Origin: Sphaerochaeta pleomorpha str. Grapes
Lineage (GTDB): Bacteria > Spirochaetota > Spirochaetia > Sphaerochaetales > Sphaerochaetaceae
DNA: 64,000 nucleotides
Assembly (NCBI RefSeq): GCF_000236685.1
Contig: NC_016633.1
Coordinates: forward strand, 2,790,001 to 2,854,000
Direction of reading: 5' to 3'
Below are positions 26,277 through 36,234 of the stretch, piece by piece. The position numbers and the translations under genes were made by a program. The notes beneath the pieces are model-generated. The model did no database searches. It was not told where the DNA came from and saw nothing but the letters and a program-made list of their open reading frames with translations. Every line of letters begins with the position of its first letter. Position 1 is the stretch's first letter.

Positions 26277-27176
26277 CTACCGATCGGTTTTGGTCAGCTT
26301 TCCTTTCCATTTCAGAAAAAGAAAGATACAGGCCATTGCCACGGCAAGCTGTACAACTTCAAACCAAGTACCTATCGGGCCGGAGGATCTGACCAAGGGC
26401 AGGGAAGGCAGTGAGGAATGCTCATAGTTGCAGATCAAGGCGATGAATAGGTTGTTCGCGGCATGGATTCCCATCGATACCTCAAAGCCACCGGTACGCA
26501 TGCTCAGATACGTTCCTGCAAACCCAAACAACAGGTAATAGGAAAGTACGGCAACCGTGTTGCTGCCGAATGAGAGTTCCTGGTTGGAGAGATGGGGAAG
26601 ACAAAAAAACAAGGCACTGAGTCCGCTGATGATCAGAATTTGTTTTCGGTTCCGTGAAAAGGTCCCCCTGGAGAAAACCCTTACCGGAAGGCAACGGAGC
26701 AAAAACTCCTCACTTGTGGTTTGCAAAGGGGTTATGAACAAAACAAAAGGAAGCAAAAGGAGCTTCTGGGGAAAATCCTGCACAATGAAGCGGTAATCCC
26801 CGGGTTTTGCCATGATACTGGCAAGCAGGAATATAATGCATACTGAGGTATAGAGAGCAGCACAGAGAAGTGCAAGGGGAAAGTCGAACCGTTGTTTGTC
26901 TGTGGCGATGGTTTTCAATTTGGTTTTCATCAAGAGACGGGCCGAGACAACCAAACCCAGGGCCATTGCAAAGAAAGGGGCATTGGCACCAAGATATTCT
27001 TTAAGCGGCTGAAAGAGGCGAAGGTTGGAGATGAAACGAACGAATACTGGTCCAAGGTTGAGCCAGAAAATAACCACGAGCACAAAGGAAAGACTTCCTT
27101 CGATTGCAGAAAAGGCGTAGCTACTACCAATAGGCCCTTCGTTTTTAGAAAAATTCCCCAGATTTTTGCCTAGCAT
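26277..27176 (-). CDS. CPBP-family intramembrane metalloprotease
   Basis: A 299-residue membrane protein with about eight hydrophobic segments and the three CPBP (Abi/Rce1) motifs: SEEFLLR (EExxxR-type) near residue 168, FFCLPH (FxxxH) near 202, and GIHAANN (HxxxN/B) near 249. The family includes prenyl-protein proteases and bacteriocin-immunity proteins; the substrate here is unknown. ATG 27176 is chosen; the frame continues upstream to TTG codons inside the divergent addB start, without a ribosome site. It is divergent from addB and has no evident functional partner. Confidence 0.82.
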   Translation of the reverse strand: MLGKNLGNFSKNEGPIGSSYAFSAIEGSLSFVLVVIFWLNLGPVFVRFISNLRLFQPLKEYLGANAPFFAMALGLVVSARLLMKTKLKTIATDKQRFDFPLALLCAALYTSVCIIFLLASIMAKPGDYRFIVQDFPQKLLLLPFVLFITPLQTTSEEFLLRCLPVRVFSRGTFSRNRKQILIISGLSALFFCLPHLSNQELSFGSNTVAVLSYYLLFGFAGTYLSMRTGGFEVSMGIHAANNLFIALICNYEHSSLPSLPLVRSSGPIGTWFEVVQLAVAMACIFLFLKWKGKLTKTDR

Positions 27177-27213
27177 GCCTAATGGTACACACAATCGTGA
27201 TATACTGCAATCA

Positions 27214-29838
27214 ATGGAACAAATCAAACGTACATATGTAAGTAAAGCGTTCGATGAAGGCTATACCTGTGTCTTCCCCAATGAAGTGGTTGCCCGCTCC
27301 TACTTGGTCGATTATGCCCTTCATTCACCGAAAAAAGCCATATTGCATGAACGGGCCCTCTCTTTTGACACGTTCAGGGCAATGTTTCTCCCCCACCATA
27401 AAAAGGAAGAGCCTTCAAATTCTATAATCAGGGAATTGTTTGTTTCCCGCCTGCTAAAGGATACTAGGTACCTCTCGTATTTCATCAGCCAGGAGTATCC
27501 TGAGGCAAACAGCAGGTTTTCCCGTTATGTAGCGTCCTTGTTGCCGATGCTTAGTGACGCAATTGAAGAAGAGTCTCTTTCCTTGATGCCCTATGCGATG
27601 CAACAGGATGTGAAGGGGCTCTATCACGATTATGTTCAATTCCTCAGGACCCATGATTTTTTTGAACCAAACTTTGAGAAACCTTCGCTCTTAAACGCTC
27701 CCTCTTTGCAAGGGGAGACAAAATATTGCATCTTGTTCGCGGATACCATTTCAGATGCACCCTCGCTTTGGAGAAACCTCGGTTCCCCTTCATGGATTAC
27801 CTTGTCAAAAACCCCCGTCTTGGAGTCTGGAAGTGTAAAACTCGAGGTGTTCGGCAATTTCATGCAGGAGTTGCATACCACTCTTCGCAGGATGAAAAAA
27901 CTACTTGAAGAGGGCGTTCCTGCACGGGATATCGTCATAGGATGTGCCAGTCCTTCTACAATGATTCCCGCTTTGGAACAGGAAGCCTGGCTCTATGATG
28001 TTCCTTTGGCAGTCAGCCAAGGAAAATCCCCGCTGCTCTATCCCAGTGGAAGGTTTCTTTCCTGCCTGAAAGCCGTATATGACGAAACATTCAGCCTTGA
28101 GAGTATGAAGTCGCTGCTCCTTGATACTGGTTTCCCCTGGAAAACCCAGGAAAAACAGCGTCGCCTTATTGCCTCGGCTGTCAAATATGCCGTAGTCCAG
28201 GGAGCATTGCAGGGGCCTGACCAGTGGCAGGAGCAAATAAAGGATACTGGTTTGGTCTCCTGGTACAAGGAATTCAAGAACAGTGTGCGGGATATCTGCA
28301 CCTCTTCTGATATTGCTGGATTGCGAAGGAAACTCAATCATTTTCAAGACACCTATTTCATGGAGACCCAATGGAAGGGGACAGAGGGAGAAGACGTCTA
28401 TTCGTTCTGCCTTGATGCAATGGAAAGTATCAAAAGCGCAATGAAAAGTTGTGAGATTATATCCTATCCGGGGGTTTTCTCGTTTTTACTTGATTATTTG
28501 GATAGTAAACTCTATGTTCCCCAGCAACAGAATGAGGGGATCAAGGTGTATGCCTGGCCAATGACTGCTACCTTGGGTGCTCCCTACCATTTTGTACTTT
28601 CTTTGGACCATGACAGCAGCCAATGCATTGATAAGCCCCTTGCACTCCTTCCCCAGACCGTGGAGGGAGACAGCCGCAGGGAAATAGATACCACCGAAGC
28701 TAATCTCCGCTCTGCCATGCTCGGCGGTAGCAGGGTTTTCCTATCCTGCCATACAAGCCGGTATGAAGGGGAGATGTTGCCCCCTTCTTTCTTTGTGGAG
28801 CAAGATTTGCTGTGCACGGGAAGGGAAGGCCTTGATGAGATTTCCGATCCGTTCGAGGGGGAAAACCTCCTGTGGGCTGGGCTGAGAAAAACTGCTAAGG
28901 CAACCGGGAGGCAGCAACACTGGTTTGACAGTGCACTCAAGACCGTACTAAGGCCAAGGGTGGATGATTTTACCCGAAAACCGATTCCTCTTTCTTTTAT
29001 CCCTTCCCTTAAAAAAGAGGTCGACGGGGTAACCGTATTACCGGTTTCTTCCACAAGTTTGGATCTCTTTCTCAAATGTCCCTATGCCTGGGCTTGTAAA
29101 TATCTGTACAAGGCAATCCAGATGGATTTTCAAGTCCCTTCTATTGACCACAGGATTATAGGCTCCTTTTTACATAGCATCTATGAGGTCTTCTTTTCAA
29201 AGATCAAATATTTCGATCCTCTGAAGAAGGATGCATACCATCAGTTGCTTCTGGAGATATTCGACGCTCAGATGGAAGCCTATTTTGGCAAACATGGTCC
29301 GAATCCTCCGACGAGATCTTGGCTGGAGAGCGAATATAGGGCAACCTGTACGTTGATAATCGATGAAGAAGAAGCTTTGTTTTCTGATTGCCTTTCTTTG
29401 CATTTTGAGAAAAGCCTCAGTTATACGAGTGATACTTATTTTTTGTATGGCCGTATCGACAGGATAGTCCATCTGGATTTTCCCCATGGAAAACGGTATG
29501 CCGTTATCGATTATAAGAAAGGCGATGCTCCCTATACGAAGATAGGCGACCCGCTTCCCTCCTATCAGCTTCCTGTCTACCGGATGCTGGTTGGAAAGGA
29601 ACTGGGAGGAGACGTGGTAAACGCATCTTATTACAGTGTGAAGAAAGGAAAATATTCCGTCATCTGGGATGAAAAAGACACTACGATTATGCAATTCTGT
29701 GATGAGGAACTGGAAAAACGATTGTTTGAAATTGTGCACCTGATAAATGAAGGTCATCTCGAGGCCACACCTTCGAAGGAACACTGCAAAGAATGCATCT
29801 ATCGGCAGGTATGCCGCAGGAGGTATGCAACCCGATGA
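27214..29838 (+). CDS. addB: AddB-like subunit of the recombination helicase-nuclease, with predicted Fe-S staple
   Basis: An 874-residue protein with a C-terminal PD-(D/E)XK nuclease (GSFLHSIYEVFF, YGRIDRIVH, YAVIDYKKGD as motif II, SYQLPVYRML). A cysteine in FLKCPYAWAC before the nuclease and C-x2-C-x5-C at the end (HCKECIYRQVC) match the four-cysteine [4Fe-4S] staple of AddB nucleases. No Walker A motif is visible at the N-terminus and the protein is shorter than Bacillus AddB, so it resembles RexB. It starts at ATG 27214 with no clear ribosome site. It overlaps addA by the ATGA arrangement, as expected for a complex that processes double-strand ends. Confidence 0.85.
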   Translation: MEQIKRTYVSKAFDEGYTCVFPNEVVARSYLVDYALHSPKKAILHERALSFDTFRAMFLPHHKKEEPSNSIIRELFVSRLLKDTRYLSYFISQEYPEANSRFSRYVASLLPMLSDAIEEESLSLMPYAMQQDVKGLYHDYVQFLRTHDFFEPNFEKPSLLNAPSLQGETKYCILFADTISDAPSLWRNLGSPSWITLSKTPVLESGSVKLEVFGNFMQELHTTLRRMKKLLEEGVPARDIVIGCASPSTMIPALEQEAWLYDVPLAVSQGKSPLLYPSGRFLSCLKAVYDETFSLESMKSLLLDTGFPWKTQEKQRRLIASAVKYAVVQGALQGPDQWQEQIKDTGLVSWYKEFKNSVRDICTSSDIAGLRRKLNHFQDTYFMETQWKGTEGEDVYSFCLDAMESIKSAMKSCEIISYPGVFSFLLDYLDSKLYVPQQQNEGIKVYAWPMTATLGAPYHFVLSLDHDSSQCIDKPLALLPQTVEGDSRREIDTTEANLRSAMLGGSRVFLSCHTSRYEGEMLPPSFFVEQDLLCTGREGLDEISDPFEGENLLWAGLRKTAKATGRQQHWFDSALKTVLRPRVDDFTRKPIPLSFIPSLKKEVDGVTVLPVSSTSLDLFLKCPYAWACKYLYKAIQMDFQVPSIDHRIIGSFLHSIYEVFFSKIKYFDPLKKDAYHQLLLEIFDAQMEAYFGKHGPNPPTRSWLESEYRATCTLIIDEEEALFSDCLSLHFEKSLSYTSDTYFLYGRIDRIVHLDFPHGKRYAVIDYKKGDAPYTKIGDPLPSYQLPVYRMLVGKELGGDVVNASYYSVKKGKYSVIWDEKDTTIMQFCDEELEKRLFEIVHLINEGHLEATPSKEHCKECIYRQVCRRRYATR

Positions 29839-32800
29839 TTACCTTTGAAGAAGTGCTGGCAAAGACCAAGAGAAAACTGGACGAGAACCAATTGCAGGCT
29901 GTCAACTGCGATACCAATTGTGTGGTATCTGCTGGTGCCGGTTCGGGTAAAACCACGGTGTTGTCATACCGTTTCCTTCGTCTGGTGCTCGAAAAAAAAG
30001 CTGATTGTGACCAAATCCTAACCTTGACCTTTACCCGCAAGGCAGCAAAGGAAATGCATGAACGTATCCATGCCCAGTTGCTCCAATTCAAGTCCGACCC
30101 CTATGTTGCAACCCAGTTATCCAAGTTCCCTGATGCCGAGATAGCAACTCTGGACAGTTTCTGCTCGAAAATCGTGAGGTGTGACTGTACCCGCTATGGT
30201 ATAGCCTCTGATTTCTCTATCGATGACGAAGCCAATAAAAAGAATGCGCAACTTTGTGCCCAAGCCCTCATGGAAGAGAATACCTTCGGTGAAGGGGCAA
30301 GAATCCTGGCGCAGATTTATAATCCAGAACAGTTGATCGATGAGGTTTTGGTGCCACTTGCCACGCAGCACTATTACCTTCCGAAGATTCTTGACCCAGG
30401 TATTGTCCAGCCGATTCTCGATGCCGTAAAAACAAAGTACAAAGAGATCCTGGATTCCTTTTATCAGCTTTTACTGAGTTATGAGGGATTCACCGCCTCA
30501 TCAAAAGCTGTTCAAAGTGCCCGAGAAGCAGCTTCAATCCTACTTCCTGCCTTCGATGCTAGTGATGACTATGGGGTAATGCTTTCCTTGCTTGGCAGTA
30601 GTAACTATTTTTGGACAAAGCCAGGCAAAGGAAGCGGGGATGATATTGACCTGCTTCGGGAAACCTCTGATTCCTATAAAGCGATGAGGAAACAGCTTTG
30701 CCTTGCCCTTAGCATCCTGACCCATGGGCAATCGCTTGCCTCTGTCCTTGCGTTTCTCTGTGAATATCAGAAAGCGTACCAGCGAGAAAAGAGAAAAACC
30801 GGAATATTGACTTTCAGTGATGTCTCTTCCCTGGCTGTAGATATCCTCAAGGTTAATCCTTCCCTGCGCTCTTATTTTAAGAATAAATTCCGCTATATCA
30901 TGATTGATGAGTTCCAGGACAACAATCAGCTACAGAAGGACTTGCTCTATCTTCTTTCCGAGAAGGAAGAACTGTGCAATGGGGGTATACCCTCCTACCA
31001 AGACCTACAAAAAGACAAGCTCTTTTTCGTCGGCGACGAAAAACAGTCCATCTATCGATTCAGGGGTTCCGATGTCAGTGTATTCAAGCAGTTGAGCAGT
31101 GAATTGAAACAGAATGGGGGCGTTGCCCTTTCCCTTTCAACCAATTACCGCAGCGAACCTGAACTCATCGCTTTGTTCAATTCATTGTTCCCGGTCGTTA
31201 TGGAGAACCATGGGGAAAGCTATGAGGCAGACTTCGCTGAATTGGGAAGCCGAGCAAAGAAAGACGCTATCGAAGCTTCCTGTACCCTTTGTATCAAGCC
31301 GTTTGATTCGGCAGACCAGGATGAAGGGGAAGATGAGCTTGCTGTCGGGGTTGATTCGGAGGCCAGTGCAGTAGCTCTCCTGATGGAAAAAATGTTGCAT
31401 ACGGACGAGTACCTTATCCCCTCGGAAACCGGACCTAGAAGACCGGAGCCAAAGGACATTGCTTTATTGATGCGTTCCACTTCGAGCCAGTTGAGTTTTG
31501 AAAAAGCCTTGCGCAGGTATGGCATTCCCTATACCCTGCAGACCGCCCGTTCACTGATGCTTGAAGCCCCTTCCAATGATTTATATAACCTTTTGCAACT
31601 GACCATCTATCCAGAGGACCGCCTTGCCTATCTGGGTACCCTTCGGTCGCCTTTTTGCAATATCTCTGATGCCGGGATTGTCTCGATCCTGGAAAGCTAC
31701 GAGGAAAATCCCCTACCCTTCGGAACGAATCCGGTCTTATCGGATGATGATGCCTCCCGTTTCGAACACGCAAGCCATTTCTTTTCACAACTGAAAGACT
31801 ATGTAAAAACCAAGACCCTAAGTGAGTTGGTCATGCATCTGTGGTACGAGAGCGGATATCGGCTTTCTTTGGTAACCCATGCAGAGACTCAGGTATACCT
31901 TGAGCACTACTCGTTTCTACACCGCCTTGCGCAGATCAAGGAAAAACAAGGGTTTGGGCTTTCTCAGTTTCTTGACTTTATCCGGGAAAACCTTGGGCAG
32001 AATGAGCGGCTGGATGATCTGGACGTTATAAAGGAACAGTCCGACGGGGTGCAGATCATGTCTATCCATAAGTCCAAGGGGCTTGAGTTTCCTATCGTAT
32101 TCGTTGCAAGCGCAGGGACCAAGCTGATGAACAAGGGCTCAAGTCTCTTTGCCATACAGGATACGGTAATTCCCTATTTTATGAAAAATTCGTTTCATGA
32201 GACAGAGAAGAAAATCTGTGTTACCCGTGGCTTGAAGGATTTTTTCGATTCGGGAGAAGAGAAACTGAGGGAAAAAGCAGAGCTGAAACGGCTTCTATAC
32301 GTTGCTTTTACCCGGGCGGAAACCCATTTGGTAGTAAGCGGGTGCTTTAACCGGATGAACCGAAATAAAAATGGTGATGACTCGGCTGATAACCTTTTAT
32401 TGCTAGCCTGCAATGGCTTGGGCCTCGATATTGATAGCCTTGCAGGAAAGAATACCTTCGTGCAGGTCAAACGTATCGAGGATGTTTCGGAAAAATCCTT
32501 GTATGCCAGGAAAAGTGAAAGCCCTGCATCGGAAGACGAAGGGTTCGAACAGAAGAGCGACTGGTACCGACAACCCCTTGAAGAAGTAGATCTTTTACCC
32601 TCGCGTTATGGGGTTACCACGATTTTTGGCGTATCTGAGGAAGCTGGCAATGAGGCTTTGAGACTTCCCCTTCTCGATTGCGATGCTCTTTTTTTGAAAA
32701 TTGTAGAACAGGAAAAGAAAAAAAATCCCATGCAAAAGGATCCCTATTCCCCAGCCGCAGATTTCGGGACTTTGGTCCATGCACTCTGTGAATCACGACT

Positions 32801-33239
32801 GCTTGGAGAGAACCTTCCTGATGAAAGGCAATTGATCCCTATTCCCTTGGCCCGCAGGCTCGATGAAAGGGAAAAGAAACAGGTGCTTGCAGATGCATCT
32901 TCCTTATGTGATAATTTTTTTGCCTGTGACCTATACAGACGCTTTGTACAGGATACATCGTTCAAGTGTGAAGTCAAATTCTTTTCGGTAGTGGAATATC
33001 AAGGTAGGGAAGTGGTCGCAGAAGGGGCGATCGACCTATTGGTGGAAACACCAAATGAAATGTTGGTCATCGATTTCAAGACTGATCTCTACAAGAAAGC
33101 AGAAGTACATGCGCGCCAAGTACTGACGTATCTGCAGGCTGTAGAGCGTCTGTATGGGAAACCGGCACGAGGATGCGTTACTTTTCTGAGGCAATGTGGC
33201 AATGAAGTCTGGTGGAAAACGAATATCGATGAAAAATAA
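29835..33239 (+). CDS. addA: AddA-like UvrD/Rep helicase-nuclease
   Basis: A 1134-residue SF1A helicase with a C-terminal nuclease. Motifs in order: Q motif (LDENQLQAVN), Walker A SAGAGSGKTT, Ia LTFTRKAAKEM, Walker B IMIDEFQDNN, III VGDEKQSIYRFRGSD, IV STNYRS, V VQIMSIHKSKGLEFPIVF, VI LLYVAFTRAETHL. The C-terminus has GTLVHALCE, AEGAIDLLV and MLVIDFKTD, a RecB-type nuclease core. The start ATG (29835) overlaps the addB stop as ATGA; the frame extends upstream within addB but that is not needed. Together AddAB would resect DNA breaks for RecA loading. Confidence 0.92.
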   Translation: MITFEEVLAKTKRKLDENQLQAVNCDTNCVVSAGAGSGKTTVLSYRFLRLVLEKKADCDQILTLTFTRKAAKEMHERIHAQLLQFKSDPYVATQLSKFPDAEIATLDSFCSKIVRCDCTRYGIASDFSIDDEANKKNAQLCAQALMEENTFGEGARILAQIYNPEQLIDEVLVPLATQHYYLPKILDPGIVQPILDAVKTKYKEILDSFYQLLLSYEGFTASSKAVQSAREAASILLPAFDASDDYGVMLSLLGSSNYFWTKPGKGSGDDIDLLRETSDSYKAMRKQLCLALSILTHGQSLASVLAFLCEYQKAYQREKRKTGILTFSDVSSLAVDILKVNPSLRSYFKNKFRYIMIDEFQDNNQLQKDLLYLLSEKEELCNGGIPSYQDLQKDKLFFVGDEKQSIYRFRGSDVSVFKQLSSELKQNGGVALSLSTNYRSEPELIALFNSLFPVVMENHGESYEADFAELGSRAKKDAIEASCTLCIKPFDSADQDEGEDELAVGVDSEASAVALLMEKMLHTDEYLIPSETGPRRPEPKDIALLMRSTSSQLSFEKALRRYGIPYTLQTARSLMLEAPSNDLYNLLQLTIYPEDRLAYLGTLRSPFCNISDAGIVSILESYEENPLPFGTNPVLSDDDASRFEHASHFFSQLKDYVKTKTLSELVMHLWYESGYRLSLVTHAETQVYLEHYSFLHRLAQIKEKQGFGLSQFLDFIRENLGQNERLDDLDVIKEQSDGVQIMSIHKSKGLEFPIVFVASAGTKLMNKGSSLFAIQDTVIPYFMKNSFHETEKKICVTRGLKDFFDSGEEKLREKAELKRLLYVAFTRAETHLVVSGCFNRMNRNKNGDDSADNLLLLACNGLGLDIDSLAGKNTFVQVKRIEDVSEKSLYARKSESPASEDEGFEQKSDWYRQPLEEVDLLPSRYGVTTIFGVSEEAGNEALRLPLLDCDALFLKIVEQEKKKNPMQKDPYSPAADFGTLVHALCESRLLGENLPDERQLIPIPLARRLDEREKKQVLADASSLCDNFFACDLYRRFVQDTSFKCEVKFFSVVEYQGREVVAEGAIDLLVETPNEMLVIDFKTDLYKKAEVHARQVLTYLQAVERLYGKPARGCVTFLRQCGNEVWWKTNIDEK

Positions 33240-33732
33240 GATTCTTTGAACGGATAAGAGAAAACCTGCCAAGGAGTCTTCAAATAAAAAGGCAAGTAAG
33301 CCCTGCATTTGAAATGGTTCCCTTGCCTGTGAAAGACAGGGTGGGGATTTTCTGGCAGACTGTCATACCCATGGCCAGCAAAGACAAGATTTCCCTTTCT
33401 GCAATGGTACTCTCCAAAAAAATAGAATGGCAGTCACACTGAGAGGCTGCAAGGGTTTTGTCCCATACTATGGAATATATGTAGGTAGTAGTTGGGCAAC
33501 TATGCTAGTATATACCCAAGGTAAATTGGGTTTAATGAAAATGATTGGGGTGATTGGGGTTTTTTGATGGATACTGCGTTGTGAAAGAGTTGTCAGAAAC
33601 ACTGGTCAGCGGAAAAACTGACGTATAAAGCCGATTTTTTGGGTTTTTTTCGGACAACCATTCCAAGCGGACAATAGATTAGCAATATGCCTCCAAATCG
33701 ATCAGGCCATAGACCATGAGAGGTTCAATTTG
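33240..33732. other. Non-coding gap of about 490 bases between addA and the PocR-GGDEF-HD-GYP gene
   Basis: I find no convincing gene. The gap holds a small hairpin CCTGT-GAAAG-ACAGG, a set of mutually exclusive pairings (TTGGG 33492-33496; ACCCAA 33514-33519 with TTGGGT 33526-33531), a perfect tandem 9-base repeat TGATTGGGG (33542-33550 and 33551-33559) followed by six T residues, and GTCAG/CTGAC flanking CGGAAAAA about 110 bases before the gene. A regulatory leader is possible, but no known riboswitch consensus was recognised. Confidence 0.4.
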
Positions 33733-36069
33733 ATGAAAGCCAAAAAGTTGGATTATCTTGATTTTGAGAAAGTAAATATCTTGCTTGAAGGATTCAACCA
33801 AGCGACAGGTTTTGTAACTGCAATCCTAGATCTCGAGGGCAATATTCTGTCAAATTCAGGGTGGAGAGAGATTTGCACGTTCTATCACCGCGAACATCCA
33901 GAAACGGCAAAGAAATGTACTATCAGCGACACCTTGCTGGCAAATAGATTGGGTGAGGGAAGTGATTACCATTTCTATAAATGCATGAATGGGTTGGTTG
34001 ATGTGGCTGTTCCCATAGTCATAAAAGGTGATCATGTTGCCAATCTCTTCTCCGGTCAATTCTTTTTTGAAAAACCAGACAGTTCCTTTTTTGAGAAACA
34101 AGCCGATACCTATGGATTCGAAAAAAGCGCTTATCTTGAATCCCTTGCAAAAGTACCGGTTGTTTCCCAGGAAAAAGTAAAAATCGTAATGGATTTCTTG
34201 TTGAACATGACGCAGATGATTAGTGAAATGGCCTTGCAGAGACTTGAGCAAATGGAATTGAATGAAGTTAGAATCAAGAGCGAGAGTGCACTCCGTGAGA
34301 GTGAGGAAAAATATCGCGTCTTTTTCAACACCTTCCCCCTTGGCATTACCATACTGGACCACTCTGGTAAGCTAGTAGAATATAATGCCAGGGCAGCCGA
34401 ATTATTAAGTATTTCCACTATACATAATGAAGTACCCACTTTGGATGAGAGCAATTGGCATGCCATCCGGCCCGATGGAACGACAATGACGAGTGAAGAA
34501 TTTCCCAGGGCGCTGGCTTGTAAAGAAAATCGTATTGTCGGAAATATCGAGATGGGACTAATAAAACCAAATGATGATATTACCTGGCTTAATGTGACAG
34601 CTGCCCCGCTTTACCTTGAAAACTACAGCATGGTAGTTTCCTATAACGATATCACGTTGCGACGTAAGGCCGAGTTTGACTACCAGACATTATTCAGGGA
34701 GATGCTGGATGGCTATGTTCTCTATGAAATTTGCTTTGATGCATCACAAAAACCTGTGGATTACCGGTTTTTGGATGTGAATCCAGCTTTCGAGCTTTTG
34801 AGTGGGCTGAAAGCACTGCAAGTGCTTGGAACCTCCGCGAAGGAAATACTTCCTGGAAGTAAGCGAAACCTTATTGAAGAATATAACAAGGTGGTTATCT
34901 CAAGTATCCCTGCAACGTTTGAAGATTACTCGGATTTCTTGAAGAAATACTTTGAGATCAAGGTCTTTTTGTCCTCACCCAACCAATTATCCTGCATATT
35001 CGTTGATATTACTGAACGCAAACAGGTTGAAATGCATATGGAATATCAACATAATCATGATTTTCTCACGAAATTGTATACGAGGGGCTTTTGGGAGAAA
35101 GAATATAAGCGGTTGGAAGACAAGCGATTTCTGCCAATCTCGATCATTCTCGCAGATACCAATGGTTTAAAATTTATCAATGATTCTTTTGGTCATGCAA
35201 TGGGAGATGAGGTACTGAGAAAAACCGCAGAGTTGCTGAGAGCATCTTGTAGGCCTGATGATGTCGTTGCCAGGTATGGAGGAGATGAATTTATCATACT
35301 TCTTCCCAATACCGACCATGTCGAAGCTGAATTACGCATAAAAGAAATCGAAGCAAAGGCGAAATCGATAATGATATCGTCAATCCAATTAACCTTGGCT
35401 TTCGGATACCAAACACGATACACCGTTGAAGAGGACTTCATGTCCTTGTTTAGGATTGCTGAGGATATGATGTATCGTAACAAACTCTATGAAAGTGCAA
35501 GTGATAAGTATAAGAAGATTGGATTGGTGATCAATTCGTTGTTTGCTAAAAGTGTCAGGGAGTCCAAACATTCAAAACGCGTGAGTGAGCTATGCGAATT
35601 TATTGCCGAGAAATTGAAGATGTCCTCAAAAGAAATCAACCGCATGCGAATCGCTGGCCTCATGCATGATATCGGGAAAATTGGGATTTCTGAAAACATT
35701 TTGAACAATCCGGGCAAACTCAACCCAAAGGAATGGGAAGAGATGAAAAGGCACCCGGAGACTGGCTATCGTATCCTCTCTGCCTCGAATGATTTTAGCG
35801 ATATTGCGACTGCAATACTCGAACACCATGAGCGATGGGATGGAAAGGGATATCCAAGAGGCCTGTCTGGGGAGGCGATTTCTATTCAAGCCAGGGTGAT
35901 TACCATTGCTGATGCCTATGATGCCATGACCAGTGAAAGGGCATATAGGAAACCGATGGATATAGAGGATGCCATCAAGGAAATCAGCAGATGTTCGGGT
36001 ACCCAATTTGACCCGATGGTAGCAACCGTCTTTCTGGAGTATTACCATGAGTTCGCCAGCAGGGAATGA
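33733..36069 (+). CDS. PocR-PAS-PAS-GGDEF-HD-GYP cyclic-di-GMP signalling protein
   Basis: A 778-residue soluble protein. Residues about 5-165 form a PocR sensory domain (GFNQATGFVTAILDLEGNIL, C-x-F-Y-type CTFYHREHPETAKKC, LFSGQFFFEKPD); two PAS domains follow (about 190-310 and 320-435); then a GGDEF domain with an intact ARYGGDEF active site and an RxxD inhibitory site (RPDD) just before it; then HD-GYP with GLMHDIGKIGI, HPETGYRIL, HHERWDGKGYPRGL. It may therefore both make and degrade c-di-GMP. GAGAGG precedes ATG 33733. It stands alone beside the fucose/rhamnose region, whose catabolism can yield 1,2-propanediol, a ligand type linked to PocR. Confidence 0.9.
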   Translation: MKAKKLDYLDFEKVNILLEGFNQATGFVTAILDLEGNILSNSGWREICTFYHREHPETAKKCTISDTLLANRLGEGSDYHFYKCMNGLVDVAVPIVIKGDHVANLFSGQFFFEKPDSSFFEKQADTYGFEKSAYLESLAKVPVVSQEKVKIVMDFLLNMTQMISEMALQRLEQMELNEVRIKSESALRESEEKYRVFFNTFPLGITILDHSGKLVEYNARAAELLSISTIHNEVPTLDESNWHAIRPDGTTMTSEEFPRALACKENRIVGNIEMGLIKPNDDITWLNVTAAPLYLENYSMVVSYNDITLRRKAEFDYQTLFREMLDGYVLYEICFDASQKPVDYRFLDVNPAFELLSGLKALQVLGTSAKEILPGSKRNLIEEYNKVVISSIPATFEDYSDFLKKYFEIKVFLSSPNQLSCIFVDITERKQVEMHMEYQHNHDFLTKLYTRGFWEKEYKRLEDKRFLPISIILADTNGLKFINDSFGHAMGDEVLRKTAELLRASCRPDDVVARYGGDEFIILLPNTDHVEAELRIKEIEAKAKSIMISSIQLTLAFGYQTRYTVEEDFMSLFRIAEDMMYRNKLYESASDKYKKIGLVINSLFAKSVRESKHSKRVSELCEFIAEKLKMSSKEINRMRIAGLMHDIGKIGISENILNNPGKLNPKEWEEMKRHPETGYRILSASNDFSDIATAILEHHERWDGKGYPRGLSGEAISIQARVITIADAYDAMTSERAYRKPMDIEDAIKEISRCSGTQFDPMVATVFLEYYHEFASRE

Positions 36070-36234
36070 TAGCCAAGCTTTTTCTTTTTTAAGTACCTAT
36101 GGATTCAAGATATAAAAGGATTGCTAGTCTAAGACGGTTTGGGATAAATGGTAGGGATTGCATGCGAGGATTCTGCGCGCTTTTCTTTCCTTCCTCTCGT
36201 ATAAGTCTGGTAGTAATCGGGATAAGGAGCAAGT

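Noticed and set aside
26053-26427. Plus-strand open frame spanning the LacI-CPBP gap
   Set aside because: It runs through the LacI start, the operator and the CPBP 3' end, has no motif or ribosome site, and is best read as chance. The roughly 195-base gap contains only the LacI operator and promoter region.
33590-33732. Possible GEMM (c-di-GMP) riboswitch before the GGDEF/HD-GYP gene, suggested by GACGTATAAAGCC and a GGAAAAA loop
   Set aside because: The conserved 5' GEMM core (CACGCACAGGGCAAACC-like) is absent and the matching part is short. I keep only the unassigned structured-leader observation.
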